DNA of 64,000 nucleotides from Candidatus Latescibacterota bacterium. GTDB taxonomy: Bacteria; Latescibacterota; UBA2968; UBA8231. How positions within the stretch are numbered: position 1 is the stretch's first letter; the number at the start of each line of letters is the position of its first letter. Below the pieces are notes generated by a model. The model made no database searches. It was not told the origin of the DNA and worked only from the letters and a program-made list of their open reading frames with translations. The stretch covers positions 1 through 64,000 of the forward strand of contig JAJEIO010000042.1 of assembly GCA_022827835.1 (NCBI GenBank), written 5' to 3'. Below are positions 34,274-42,949 of this stretch, piece after piece. Both the position numbers and the translations under genes were made by a program.

Positions 34274-34281
34274 CCCGCTTC

Positions 34282-34941
34282 ATGCCCGACGAACTCATCG
34301 CGCTCTTTGATGGCCAAGGACAATCCATCGGTGCCAAGGAACGCACTGCCGCCTACCGCGACGGCGACCGCGTCGGCTTGGTGTTCGTCTGGGCGGCTTG
34401 GCGCACGTCCTCCGGCGTCGCCCGCACCCTACTCCAAACCCGCTCGCGTCCCGGCGACCCCTATCTCGGCAGCCTCGACGCCCCAGCCGGCGGCCACATC
34501 CGAGCCGGAGAAACACCCACAGCAGCGGCGCACCGCGAATTTACCGAAGAAGTTGGCATCGCGCTGACGCCCGCCGAATTGGTCTTCCTCGGCCAGCAAC
34601 TCCTCCAAAACACCGGACGCTCCGCCATGCAGTTTTTCTACCTCTGCACGCGGCCTATCTCGCTGGGGAAAACTGTATTCAACGAAGAAGTGGGAGCTTT
34701 TGTCGAAGTCGCCCTCGACGATTTCGATGCCTTAGTCTGCGGACGAACTGTGTCGATCCAAGGTCAGGCTCGCTACAAGGAGACACCAAACGAAATAAGG
34801 CCACGGGAAATTACGCCCGCAGCCTTCGCCGCCTACTCCGAGCCGATCATGGACGCCATCAACCGCTCAGTCGGCGCAATCCGCACCTATTTGGATACCG
34901 GGCAGATCGACGCGACTATCTGGCCGCCTGCGACCGGCTGA
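34282..34941 (+). CDS. Nudix hydrolase
   Basis: 219 residues with a standard Nudix box, GGHIRAGETPTAAAHREFTEEVGI, matching G-x5-E-x7-R-E-x2-E-E-x-G-U. The ATG at 34282 follows the rhomboid stop by 8 nt. N-terminal ELIALFDGQGQSIG and the box layout resemble the isopentenyl-diphosphate-isomerase/YfcD-like branch that acts on isoprenoid or nucleoside diphosphates. Its 3' end overlaps the convergent gene at 34916 by 26 bp. Confidence 0.82.
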   Translation: MPDELIALFDGQGQSIGAKERTAAYRDGDRVGLVFVWAAWRTSSGVARTLLQTRSRPGDPYLGSLDAPAGGHIRAGETPTAAAHREFTEEVGIALTPAELVFLGQQLLQNTGRSAMQFFYLCTRPISLGKTVFNEEVGAFVEVALDDFDALVCGRTVSIQGQARYKETPNEIRPREITPAAFAAYSEPIMDAINRSVGAIRTYLDTGQIDATIWPPATG

Positions 34942-36370
34942 TATAGCGCTCTAGATGCGCCAGCGACCGGCCGCTATCCATCGCCTCTCGCGCCTCGGCC
35001 AACCCCTCTTCCGCACTCGCACTCAGGCCCAGATAGTAGTCGGTCAGGCCGGCGTTGAGCACTATGCGGTCGTAAACAGGTCCCTTCTCTCCCTTGAGTG
35101 CCGCCATGCCCAATGCCGCAAAAGCCCGCGCACTCACCTCCGCAGGACGCGGGCTTTGCTCGTAGCAAAAGCCGTATTCCTCCGGGTCCACGTCGCAGGC
35201 AACCGTCGTCAGTGCATCACCGACGCGGCGGAATCCCTGCACGTAGTTGATGGCCTTGCGCCGAGCGTCCGAGGGCTTCCCCAATCGCAATCCGTAATGG
35301 CTGCTCCCCTCTTCGCCCTTGATCACCAGCCCCGCGTCCAACCCGCGCGCCTCCATCAACCCCAATAGCTTGTCCTCGTAGCCAGCGTGGTAAAAGCCCG
35401 CAATCATGCCATTCCAAGCCGCGCCAGCAAACAACTGCTGCGCCTTCTCCGTAGTAGCCCAAGGCGGGCGCTTGGCAATGTGGGTACGCAAATGGCGCAA
35501 CGCGTACGCGCGGGGAGCGTACTCGCGCTGACTCACGTATGCGAACCCAACGGTCGAGTCTTCAATGCAACGGGCCGCCTCCGCCAGCGACAAATCGACT
35601 CGCGCACCCAAGGCCGCTAGCACCCCTTCCTCGGTCACTCCGCGCTTGGGCGGCATTTCAGCGACGCCGTGTAGCACAGTCGCCCGTCCCAAGGCCGCAC
35701 GCACAGCAGCGACGAAAAGTGTCGGGCGAAAATAGCGCGCTGCGCCGTCAAAAGGCTGGCCAAAATGCGTCAGCGCCTCCACTTGCAGCGCAGACACCTG
35801 CTCTGCGGGAAGCACGGCGTCGAGATGAGCGCGAACTTCTTCCTCATTTTCGATATTCATCCGCTGGCCGATCAAAAACGCGGCCATCAGCGAGGGACGC
35901 ACCGCGCCCGCTAACATGGCTCCGAGCGCACCGCGCACTTCCTCGTAGCTCAAGTGCCCGCCCTGCAAAACCGAGCGCAGCGCTTCAACCACCTGCGCTT
36001 CGCCCACATCGCAACCAGCGAAATCAGGTGCCATTCCCAACAAGAAGCGCAGATCCTCGGGCATCTCGCCAAGCGCATCCCCATAGCGGTCAAACGCTTC
36101 GACCTCGGCTTCACTCCAACCAGTCTGCGCACCGAAGGTGCGGCGGATGGACATGGCCGCGAAAAACGCGCCCATCTGGGCTGGGGAAACCTGCTCTGCG
36201 CGGGGCAAGGTCCCCTTGAGCGAGACGAGAATCAGTTCGAGAACCCGCTTAGGATCGGGGTCGCCCTCTTTTTTGCCCAGCGGACGGCTCTGGTGCGGCC
36301 CGGTACAGACGCGTGCTTGCGCCTCCAGCACTTCCTCGTTGGGACCGGGATAGGGGTCGGCTTCAGACAC
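34916..36370 (-). CDS. Anthranilate phosphoribosyltransferase-like protein (TrpD2/YbiB type)
   Basis: 484 residues of the glycosyltransferase family 3 fold. It has an N-terminal helical domain (YEEVRGALGAMLAGAVRPSLMAAFLIGQRM) and a C-terminal alpha/beta part (VLHGVAEMPPKRGVTEEGVL, GLVIKGEEGSSHYGLR). The classical GTGGD phosphate motif of TrpD is not seen, which fits the TrpD2 group rather than a tryptophan enzyme. It is longer than usual. The start is GTG at 36370 behind AAGGAAG. Its 3' end overlaps the Nudix gene on the opposite strand. Confidence 0.7.
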   Translation of the reverse strand: MSEADPYPGPNEEVLEAQARVCTGPHQSRPLGKKEGDPDPKRVLELILVSLKGTLPRAEQVSPAQMGAFFAAMSIRRTFGAQTGWSEAEVEAFDRYGDALGEMPEDLRFLLGMAPDFAGCDVGEAQVVEALRSVLQGGHLSYEEVRGALGAMLAGAVRPSLMAAFLIGQRMNIENEEEVRAHLDAVLPAEQVSALQVEALTHFGQPFDGAARYFRPTLFVAAVRAALGRATVLHGVAEMPPKRGVTEEGVLAALGARVDLSLAEAARCIEDSTVGFAYVSQREYAPRAYALRHLRTHIAKRPPWATTEKAQQLFAGAAWNGMIAGFYHAGYEDKLLGLMEARGLDAGLVIKGEEGSSHYGLRLGKPSDARRKAINYVQGFRRVGDALTTVACDVDPEEYGFCYEQSPRPAEVSARAFAALGMAALKGEKGPVYDRIVLNAGLTDYYLGLSASAEEGLAEAREAMDSGRSLAHLERYISRSQAAR

Positions 36371-36621
36371 GATTTTGCTTCCTTGATGAGCTGATATAGC
36401 AATCCTAAAAGACTTGAACGATCGAGAGCGGATCGTCTTGTTTCTACTATTCTGCGTCCTTCTGCGTCCATCTGCGGATTATCTTATAAACGTTGAAAAA
36501 TATACGATCCCCCGCCAATGCGCGCCCGACCTTGACGCGAGGAATCCAACGGCACCGATTGCGCGAAACACAGGTTCAACGCAATTTCTGATACCCCCTT
36601 TTCCGCAAGGAGGAATCTCCC
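36371..36621. other. Intergenic region with repeat C and the DUF3347 gene promoter
   Basis: About 250 nt between two divergent genes. Apart from the dispersed repeat (36431-36490) I see only an AAGGAGG ribosome site (36606-36612) before the plus-strand lipoprotein gene. No RNA gene is visible. Confidence 0.4.
36431..36490 (-). repeat. Dispersed repeat, copy C
   Basis: GATCGTCTTGTTTCTACTAT is followed by TCTGCGTCC, TTCTGCGTCCA and TCTGCGGATT, then ATCTTATAAA. It is almost identical to copy A in the first 40 bases and has the TATAGCAATCCTAA motif of copy B just upstream (36396-36408). Confidence 0.75.
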
Positions 36622-37035
36622 ATGCGCTACTTGCCTTTTTTGTCTCTCATCGCGATCACAATCGCGGCCTGTGGTTCGTCCGACCCAGCCCCCTCGGCGC
36701 TGACCCACTACGTCGCGGCCCAAGAAGCCTTGGCTGCTGACGACCTAGACCAAGCGCGCCAAGCCCTGCAAGACTTAGTCCAAAGCGCCAGCCCAACGCT
36801 CAAGCCGCTGGCAGAAAAAGCCGCAAGCGCCGCCGATATTGCCGCAGTCCGCGTTGCGTTCAAACCCCTGTCCGAGGAAGTGCGGAAAGGCCAAATCCCC
36901 GAGGGCTACGCCGTGGCATACTGCCCAATGGCCGACGGCGACAAAGGGGCACATTGGGTCCAGAAGGGTCAGGACCAAATCGCCAACCCCTACTTCGGCG
37001 CTTCCATGCTCCGCTGCGGCGAATTCAAGGAGTAG
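36622..37035 (+). CDS. Small lipoprotein with DUF3347-like domain
   Basis: 137 residues, preceded by AAGGAGG. The signal ends in the lipobox I-A-A-C-G. The C-terminal part has the DUF3347 hallmarks CPMADGDKGAHWVQ and NPYFGASMLRCGEF with two cysteines. DUF3347 often occurs with heavy-metal efflux or copper-handling systems in Bacteroidetes and relatives. Here it is 12 nt upstream of the Gld-type ABC operon and probably co-transcribed, so a role with the exporter is possible. Confidence 0.78.
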   Translation: MRYLPFLSLIAITIAACGSSDPAPSALTHYVAAQEALAADDLDQARQALQDLVQSASPTLKPLAEKAASAADIAAVRVAFKPLSEEVRKGQIPEGYAVAYCPMADGDKGAHWVQKGQDQIANPYFGASMLRCGEFKE

Positions 37036-37047
37036 CTACACCCGCAC

Positions 37048-37836
37048 ATGATCCGCGTAGAGTCCGTCACCCGCCGCTACGGCTTTTTAACCGCAGTTGA
37101 CGAGGTCAGCTTTGCCGTTGACCAAGGCGAGATCGTCGGCTTCGTCGGCCCCAATGGCGCTGGCAAGAGCACCATGCTCAAGATGCTCTCCACCTTTATT
37201 CACCCCACGGCCGGCACTATCTCCATCGACGGGCTCGATGTGGTGGAACATCCGCTCGCCGTGCGCCGCCGCATTGGCTACCTGTCCGGCGACACTCCGC
37301 TCTACCAAGAGATGCGCGTCGATAAATTCCTCCGCTTCATCGCCCGAGCTCGCGGACTCGAAGGCGATGCCTTGCAGCAGGGCCTAACGCGCGCGGTCGA
37401 ACTCTGCGGGATCGAAGACGTGCTCACCCAGCGCGTCAAAGAGTGCTCCACCGGGTTCCGCCAGCGCATCGGCCTAGCTACCGCCATGGTCCACGATCCG
37501 CCGGTCTTGCTCCTCGACGAACCAACCCACGGCTTCGATCCCTTGCAGGTCTTGGCCTTCCGCGACACCTTGCGCGCGCTCAGCTCAGACCGGGCGATCC
37601 TCTTTAGCACCCACATCATCGCCGACGTCGAAGCCATTGCCGACCGCGTGTTGATTATCCACCAAGGGCGCTTGCTCGGCGATGGCCGCGTCGAACAGTT
37701 GGCCGCCGACGCCGACATCCCTGGAGCCGGTCTCGAAGCGGTCTTCGCCCACCTAGTTCGCACCACGACTCGACTGAGCGATTCGGCTGAGCTCACCGTC
37801 GAAGCCTCGCCGAAGTCAACCCCTGCCCATGTCTGA
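37048..37836 (+). CDS. ABC exporter ATP-binding subunit (GldA-like)
   Basis: 262 residues. Walker A is G-P-N-G-A-G-K-S-T at 34-42, the signature is the variant C-S-T-G-F-R-Q-R in place of LSGGQ, and Walker B is LLLDEPTHGFDP. This variant signature is usual for the GldA/NosF/Ccm type exporters. Its stop overlaps the next gene start by 8 nt (translation coupled). The downstream order permease, auxiliary GldG-like subunit, DUF4340 protein is the standard gliding-type ABC exporter operon, found widely in non-gliding bacteria too. Confidence 0.9.
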   Translation: MIRVESVTRRYGFLTAVDEVSFAVDQGEIVGFVGPNGAGKSTMLKMLSTFIHPTAGTISIDGLDVVEHPLAVRRRIGYLSGDTPLYQEMRVDKFLRFIARARGLEGDALQQGLTRAVELCGIEDVLTQRVKECSTGFRQRIGLATAMVHDPPVLLLDEPTHGFDPLQVLAFRDTLRALSSDRAILFSTHIIADVEAIADRVLIIHQGRLLGDGRVEQLAADADIPGAGLEAVFAHLVRTTTRLSDSAELTVEASPKSTPAHV

Positions 37837-38596
37837 CGCACAACGCCTTTCTACTGCCGAGTGCCTGCGCGGCGCGCGCATTGTCTTTGACCGCGAGCTA
37901 GAGGCGTACTTCGACTCGCCCATTGCCTATGCGTACGCCGCGGTCTTCTTGGTGCTGTCTTGCACCACCTTTATGAACTCCTTTTTTCTCGACGGAGTAG
38001 TAGATATGGGGCCGTACTTCACCGCCCTACCCTTCCTGCTGATCCCCTTCGTCCCCGCCATTACCATGCGGGCTTGGGCCGAAGAACATGCCCAGCACAC
38101 CTTCGAGCTACTGATGACTCTGCCGCTGCACTCCTTGCAGGTCGTGCTGGGCAAGTATCTCGCGGCCCTCTGCTTCTACGCCATCGTCCTCGCCGGCAGC
38201 CTGCCCATCGTGCTGATGCTCCTCTTCCTCGGCGATCCCGATCTCGGACGCATCTGCGCGAGCTATCTCGGCGCACTGCTGTTGGGTGCTTTCTTCCTCT
38301 CCTTCGGCCTGTTTGCCTCCGGCCTGACCCGCGACCAGATCGTCGCCTTTGTGCTCGCCGCGCTCTTCGGCTTCTTCTTCGTGCTCAGCGGGCACGAGAA
38401 AGTAGTAGAGGTCCTCGACGGACTAGCGCCAGCCTATCAGCTAGGCACGTGGCTATACGAGACCATATCGGTGCTGCCTCACTACGAGGCTTTCGGCCAC
38501 GGCGTAATCGCTCTTGCCGACCTGTTGTACTTCGCATTGATGAGCGGCTTTTTCGTCTCAATGAACTATCTCAGCCTCCAGAGATCCAAGTATTGA
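37829..38596 (+). CDS. ABC exporter permease (GldF-like)
   Basis: 255 residues with six membrane spans. The cytoplasmic start DRELEAYFDSPIAYAY and FEQLLMTLPL-like stretch (FELLMTLPLHSLQVVLGKYLA) are typical of GldF/ABC-2-type permeases. It overlaps the ATPase gene by 8 nt and the following TTG start by 4 nt. With the ATPase it forms the membrane channel of the exporter; the substrate is not known. Confidence 0.87.
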   Translation: MSDAQRLSTAECLRGARIVFDRELEAYFDSPIAYAYAAVFLVLSCTTFMNSFFLDGVVDMGPYFTALPFLLIPFVPAITMRAWAEEHAQHTFELLMTLPLHSLQVVLGKYLAALCFYAIVLAGSLPIVLMLLFLGDPDLGRICASYLGALLLGAFFLSFGLFASGLTRDQIVAFVLAALFGFFFVLSGHEKVVEVLDGLAPAYQLGTWLYETISVLPHYEAFGHGVIALADLLYFALMSGFFVSMNYLSLQRSKY

Positions 38597-41500
38597 AGCG
38601 GCATTTCTTGCTCCAAATCGCGCTGGCTTTCGCACTGCTGTTGGGCATCGTCGCGTACGCCAGCCGCCTCCTGAACCTGACGGGAAGTTGGACCCTAGAC
38701 CTAGCAGGGGACGACATCGCCACGCTCGCACCGGCGACCGAGCGCTACCTTCGCTCCTTAGAAACCCCACTCTCCATCACCTACTTTGCCACCGCCCGCG
38801 AAAACATGCCGGCGCACCTCAAAGAACTCGAGCCCCAAGTCCGCCGGCTCCTGTCAGCTTTGCGCGATCGAGCTCCCAACCGCATCGACTATCGAGTCAT
38901 CGACCCGGATCAAAGCGGGCGCGCTGGCATCGGCTATGCGGCTAGCAAAAGGGCCTCCTCCTTCAGCGTGCGGCGGGTATTGCACGACGAGCATTCCGAG
39001 CAAAAAATCTGGTCCTCGCTGGTAATCGCGCGCGCCAACGCACCCGAAGTGCTCGTCCAAAGCATCGAGCCAGAGCACCTGCCTTATCTAGAGGAATACG
39101 TCATAGCCCAACTACAGGCCGGACGAGCGCCGCCGCAACCGACCTTTGGCGTCTCGGCACCGCCGCCCTTCCAACTTTTGGCGGCCTTTCTCAACGAGGC
39201 CGGGCCAGTCGTCGAACTAGATCTCAATAGCAATCCCACCATCCCCCCAGAAATCGACGTGCTGTTCTGGATCCAGCCCGAAGTCGTCACACCCGAGCAC
39301 GTGCGGCAGTTGCTCGCCTTCTTAGAATCCGGCCGCAGTGCCGTGCTCGCCGGCAGCACCTACCAGATCGGCTACGCCCCACAGGAGGACGCGATTTCCT
39401 ATTGGGTACACCACGCGCCGCCTGCTTGGGGCCAACTGCTCCAGCCCTTTGGCCTCCGACCGGTACCGGACCTGCTCGTCGATAAAAACACCGGGCCGGT
39501 CATCCTCGACATGGGCGAAATCGTCGCACCTTTTCACCTCCGGGTACTGCCCGCTTTTTACAACATGAAGAGCTTTGCCGCGCCAGGTCGCGGCGGGCTT
39601 AACTTCGTCGCCGCTAGCGCGCTCGAAGTCGATCCACAGGCCGTCCAAGCCAAGGGCTTCCACGCGGAAATCGTCGGCACCACCACCGAAAGCCCCCGCG
39701 TCCTGCCCCTGCCCACCGGCCCCTTTACCGCCGCCGATTTAACCGGCGGCCTACCAGTGCCCAAACAAAATTTGCTGGTCCTGCTCAAACCGGACGATCC
39801 TTGGCAGGGGCAGCTATTCGTCTTGGCCAGCGCGTCGCCCTTCCAAGACGGCATCATCAACCAGCCCGGCTACGCCCACCGCGTCTTCCTGCAAAACCTC
39901 ATCCGCACCTACGGCCAACCAGAGCGCGTACTCCGAGGACGCGTGGAAAAGGGCGGGCCACAGCGACTGGTCCCACCCGACGCACTCGCCCGTTTCTTCT
40001 GGCGGTTCTTTGCGGTCTTCTTGGTACCCCTAGCATTTGTAGGCCTCGGCGTTAGGCACTACCTCCGCTACAGCCGCCCAAGCTGGTCAACCGGCCGTTG
40101 GGGCCGACCGCTTGGCGTCGCCTGCTTGGTGCTCCTCGTTGGTGCGCTCATCTGGCGCGGCCGCGGCCCCTATTTCGACCTGACGGCCGACCAGCTCAAC
40201 ACGCCCTCGCCGCTCTTGGGCCGCTTGTTGCAAGGCACGTCCCTATCCGCCGAACTGATCGCCACACACCGGGCCTCCATGCCCCGACAGCTCAAAGACG
40301 CCGAAGACCGCATCCGCACCTTGCTCGCCGACTGCAACATTCCCCTGCGCGTGATCCGACCCGACGCGCTGACTCCCGACCAACAGCAGACGTTCGCCGC
40401 CGAGGGGCTGACACCCTTCCCAGTCGAAAGAGTCCTCCACGACACGCTCGCCACCCAATACGTATGGAGCGGCCTGCGTCTAATTGACAACGCGCACACC
40501 ATCGCCGTGCCGCGCCTCGACCAACACACCCTGCACCATCTCGAATTCCTCCTAGCCGCAGCCGCCCACAGCCTGCAGCAGGGGCGCAAAATGCGCGTGG
40601 CCGTCATCTCAGACTTGCCGCGCCTCTCGCCAGCCGAAGCCCTCGAAGACTACCAGAAAAAGGGTCTCATCGCCCCGGGCGGCACCGACGTGTACAGCGA
40701 CTTAAAAGCCCTGCTCGCCGACTATCTCTACGACGTCCACTACATCAACCCCCGCACGCCGAGCATGCCTCAAGACATCGACGTTCTCGTGTGGATGCAA
40801 CCGCGCCGCGACTCAGGTCCGATCCTACTGCTGCTGAGCCAGCACCTCGCGCAGGGAGGCAAGGCCATTGTCGCCATGCAGCACTTCAACATCCAGCAGC
40901 GCCAGTACCGCGGCTCGGGGTTTCAGACGGTGTACTGGCCCCAGCCCCAATTCCAAGACCTCGACCGCTACCTCCAACTCTTTGGCGTCGAACAGGTCCG
41001 CGAAGTACTCTTCGACCGCACCCAGTCCCATCTCGACTTAGAAACCCAAGTCAACCGCACAGCCGTGCGCGAGTACGATCCGCAAAAGGTCGCCTTGCCT
41101 TTCTTGATCCGCGCCGTCGGCCAGCACTACGACCTCACCTCGCCGATCACTCGACATCTCGGCGATCAGCTCTTTATCTGGGGAAATCGCTTTGCCCTAG
41201 ACTCGGCAGAGCTAAGCAGTGCGGGAATAATGGCCCAAACCCTGATCTCCACCTCGCCCCAAGCCTGGGCGTACCCATGGCAGGGCGGTTGGCTGCCGCC
41301 CGAAGTCTTCGCCCCGCAGACGTATCTGCCCGGCCCCCAACCCCTAGCCGCGCTGCTTACCGGACCTTTTCCCGAGGTCGCCTTCGCTGAAGACGAGGAC
41401 GGCCGCGCCATACTCCAGCGCGTGGGCGAACGCCCGCAACAAGCGGGGACCCTACTCTTGATCGGCTCTTCGGAAATGTTCAAAAACGAGCACTTGCTGA

Positions 41501-41715
41501 CCCCAGGCTTTCAGCACGATCAGTTCTTGCTCAATGCCGTGGCGTACAACGCTTACGGCGAGGATCTAGCCGCCTTACAGGCTCGACAACCGACTCCGCG
41601 CGGCTTCCCCTTCCAAAGCACCGAGTCCAAGCGTCTGTGGCGGGTGTTCGTGGTAGGTGCGGGACCATTGCTATTTTTGGGCTATGCCCTCTATCGCCGC
41701 ACGAGGCGCACGTGA
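38593..41715 (+). CDS. Double-length GldG-like auxiliary protein of the ABC exporter
   Basis: A 1040-residue protein made of two GldG-like halves in tandem. Each half is a membrane anchor followed by a periplasmic ABC-type auxiliary domain: half one begins SLETPLSITYFATARENMPAHL and SVRRVLHDEHSEQ; half two repeats LIATHRASMPRQL and PVERVLHDTLATQ. Membrane segments lie near residues 5-25, 460-485, 505-520 and 1015-1035. The start is a TTG (38593) overlapping the permease stop by 4 nt; the longer upstream frame overlaps the permease out of frame and is not real. Usual GldG proteins have one such unit of about 500 residues. Confidence 0.85.
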   Translation: MKRHFLLQIALAFALLLGIVAYASRLLNLTGSWTLDLAGDDIATLAPATERYLRSLETPLSITYFATARENMPAHLKELEPQVRRLLSALRDRAPNRIDYRVIDPDQSGRAGIGYAASKRASSFSVRRVLHDEHSEQKIWSSLVIARANAPEVLVQSIEPEHLPYLEEYVIAQLQAGRAPPQPTFGVSAPPPFQLLAAFLNEAGPVVELDLNSNPTIPPEIDVLFWIQPEVVTPEHVRQLLAFLESGRSAVLAGSTYQIGYAPQEDAISYWVHHAPPAWGQLLQPFGLRPVPDLLVDKNTGPVILDMGEIVAPFHLRVLPAFYNMKSFAAPGRGGLNFVAASALEVDPQAVQAKGFHAEIVGTTTESPRVLPLPTGPFTAADLTGGLPVPKQNLLVLLKPDDPWQGQLFVLASASPFQDGIINQPGYAHRVFLQNLIRTYGQPERVLRGRVEKGGPQRLVPPDALARFFWRFFAVFLVPLAFVGLGVRHYLRYSRPSWSTGRWGRPLGVACLVLLVGALIWRGRGPYFDLTADQLNTPSPLLGRLLQGTSLSAELIATHRASMPRQLKDAEDRIRTLLADCNIPLRVIRPDALTPDQQQTFAAEGLTPFPVERVLHDTLATQYVWSGLRLIDNAHTIAVPRLDQHTLHHLEFLLAAAAHSLQQGRKMRVAVISDLPRLSPAEALEDYQKKGLIAPGGTDVYSDLKALLADYLYDVHYINPRTPSMPQDIDVLVWMQPRRDSGPILLLLSQHLAQGGKAIVAMQHFNIQQRQYRGSGFQTVYWPQPQFQDLDRYLQLFGVEQVREVLFDRTQSHLDLETQVNRTAVREYDPQKVALPFLIRAVGQHYDLTSPITRHLGDQLFIWGNRFALDSAELSSAGIMAQTLISTSPQAWAYPWQGGWLPPEVFAPQTYLPGPQPLAALLTGPFPEVAFAEDEDGRAILQRVGERPQQAGTLLLIGSSEMFKNEHLLTPGFQHDQFLLNAVAYNAYGEDLAALQARQPTPRGFPFQSTESKRLWRVFVVGAGPLLFLGYALYRRTRRT

Positions 41716-42719
41716 TTCGCTTGCTCTGCGCCCTAGGGGCCTTGCTGGTCCTGCTCGTCCTCGGAGAGAGCGCACTGCGCGAACACCAGCGCACGGTGCG
41801 CCGCACCGCCGGAGCCTTGCGCCTCTTGGCACCTGAATTGACCTCAGCAGTCGATCAGATTGAGGTTCACGCCGCCGGACGCCGTTGGCACTACGTCCGG
41901 CGCGGGGACACTTGGTATTTCCCAGCGTACCACCGCGCCTTTGTCCTCAACCGCCGCGTCGAACACCTGCTCCAGAGCCTGCTCGCCACCCCTGCGACCT
42001 TCGTCTCGACCGAGCCTGGGGACTTGGCCCGCTATGGCCTCGGTCCAGGTAGCGTCCGCATCCACCTGCTCGACCCACAGGGGCGTCCCTTGCTAGAAGT
42101 GCGCCAAGGGCGCGGTGCCCCCGGGGCTCGCGCTGGAGAATCCTATGTCCAGCGCGTTGGTGCCGACAGCATCTTCCACCTCCACGCCCACCCCGTCCAC
42201 GCCCTCGACACCGCGCCGCCCGCTCCCATGCTCGACCGCCGTGTCCTGCCCCAAGCCCTACAGCGCAAGGGCCTCCGGCAAATCACCTTCGCCGGCGACC
42301 CTTCCTACCCGGTGCAATCCCTCAGCCGTCAGCTAAAAGCCATGACGGCACCGGGTCCTATGATGCCAACCTATGAGTGGATCGCCTCATCTGCGACCGA
42401 TGTGGAGACCTGCCTCTCCGCGAATGCAGAAGCCTACACCGACTTCCTCAAGCGCCTGACGTGGTCGGCATTGCACGATCCGGGCCGCACCGATGCCTTT
42501 GCCCAAGCCCGCTATCTCTATCTCGAAGACGAAGAGGGGACCATAGACACCCTCGCCATCGGCGCAGCCGACGACCGAGGCCACTACCTCCGCCTCCGCA
42601 CCACCGGCCACATCTACTCCATAACGCCCGCAAGAGCCGCTCTCCTCTTCCCCACTCGCTCCGCCCTCCTCGACACGCTCTCCCAACCCTCGCCCTACCG
42701 CCAAGCCGAGCCGTTCTAA
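41712..42719 (+). CDS. DUF4340 domain protein
   Basis: 335 residues. An N-terminal membrane anchor (LLCALGALLVLLVLGESAL) is followed by a DUF4340-like beta-rich domain with IEVHAAGRRWHYVRRGDTWYF. DUF4340 proteins almost always follow GldG-like genes. The start is a GTG (41712) that overlaps the GldG-like stop by 4 nt. It completes a four-gene coupled operon 37048-42719. Confidence 0.85.
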   Translation: MIRLLCALGALLVLLVLGESALREHQRTVRRTAGALRLLAPELTSAVDQIEVHAAGRRWHYVRRGDTWYFPAYHRAFVLNRRVEHLLQSLLATPATFVSTEPGDLARYGLGPGSVRIHLLDPQGRPLLEVRQGRGAPGARAGESYVQRVGADSIFHLHAHPVHALDTAPPAPMLDRRVLPQALQRKGLRQITFAGDPSYPVQSLSRQLKAMTAPGPMMPTYEWIASSATDVETCLSANAEAYTDFLKRLTWSALHDPGRTDAFAQARYLYLEDEEGTIDTLAIGAADDRGHYLRLRTTGHIYSITPARAALLFPTRSALLDTLSQPSPYRQAEPF

Positions 42720-42757
42720 GCCCACTAGCCGCTCTACCGCAATCTGCTACGTCACCA

Positions 42758-42928
42758 ATGGGCGGTTTCGTGCTCAACTACGGCCAATTCATGTTCGGTT
42801 GGGAGAGTCTTTATTTTGACGGCCATCTGGCCCGGCCGGTCCTGCACGGGTCCTACCTAGACTCTGGCTTCCTGATTGACTACCTGACGCCCGTGGAATA
42901 CATCCACTTCGCCGTCGAGGAAACGTAA
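42758..42928 (+). CDS. Small unrecognised ORF or gene remnant
   Basis: 56 residues: an aromatic-rich start (GGFVLNYGQFMFGWESLYFDG) and an end TPVEYIHFAVEET. There is no clear ribosome site and no known family. Its composition is protein-like and it lies in a 230-nt gap between the DUF4340 gene and the convergent giant-protein gene. It could be the end of a lost gene. Confidence 0.25.
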   Translation: MGGFVLNYGQFMFGWESLYFDGHLARPVLHGSYLDSGFLIDYLTPVEYIHFAVEET

Positions 42929-42949
42929 AAGGTTCAGTCGCGCGAAGCC

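Noticed and set aside
37960..38592. A 211-codon N-terminal extension of the GldG-like gene.
   Set aside because: It overlaps the permease out of frame and is Arg/Pro rich; the TTG at 38593 coupled to the permease stop fits the operon.
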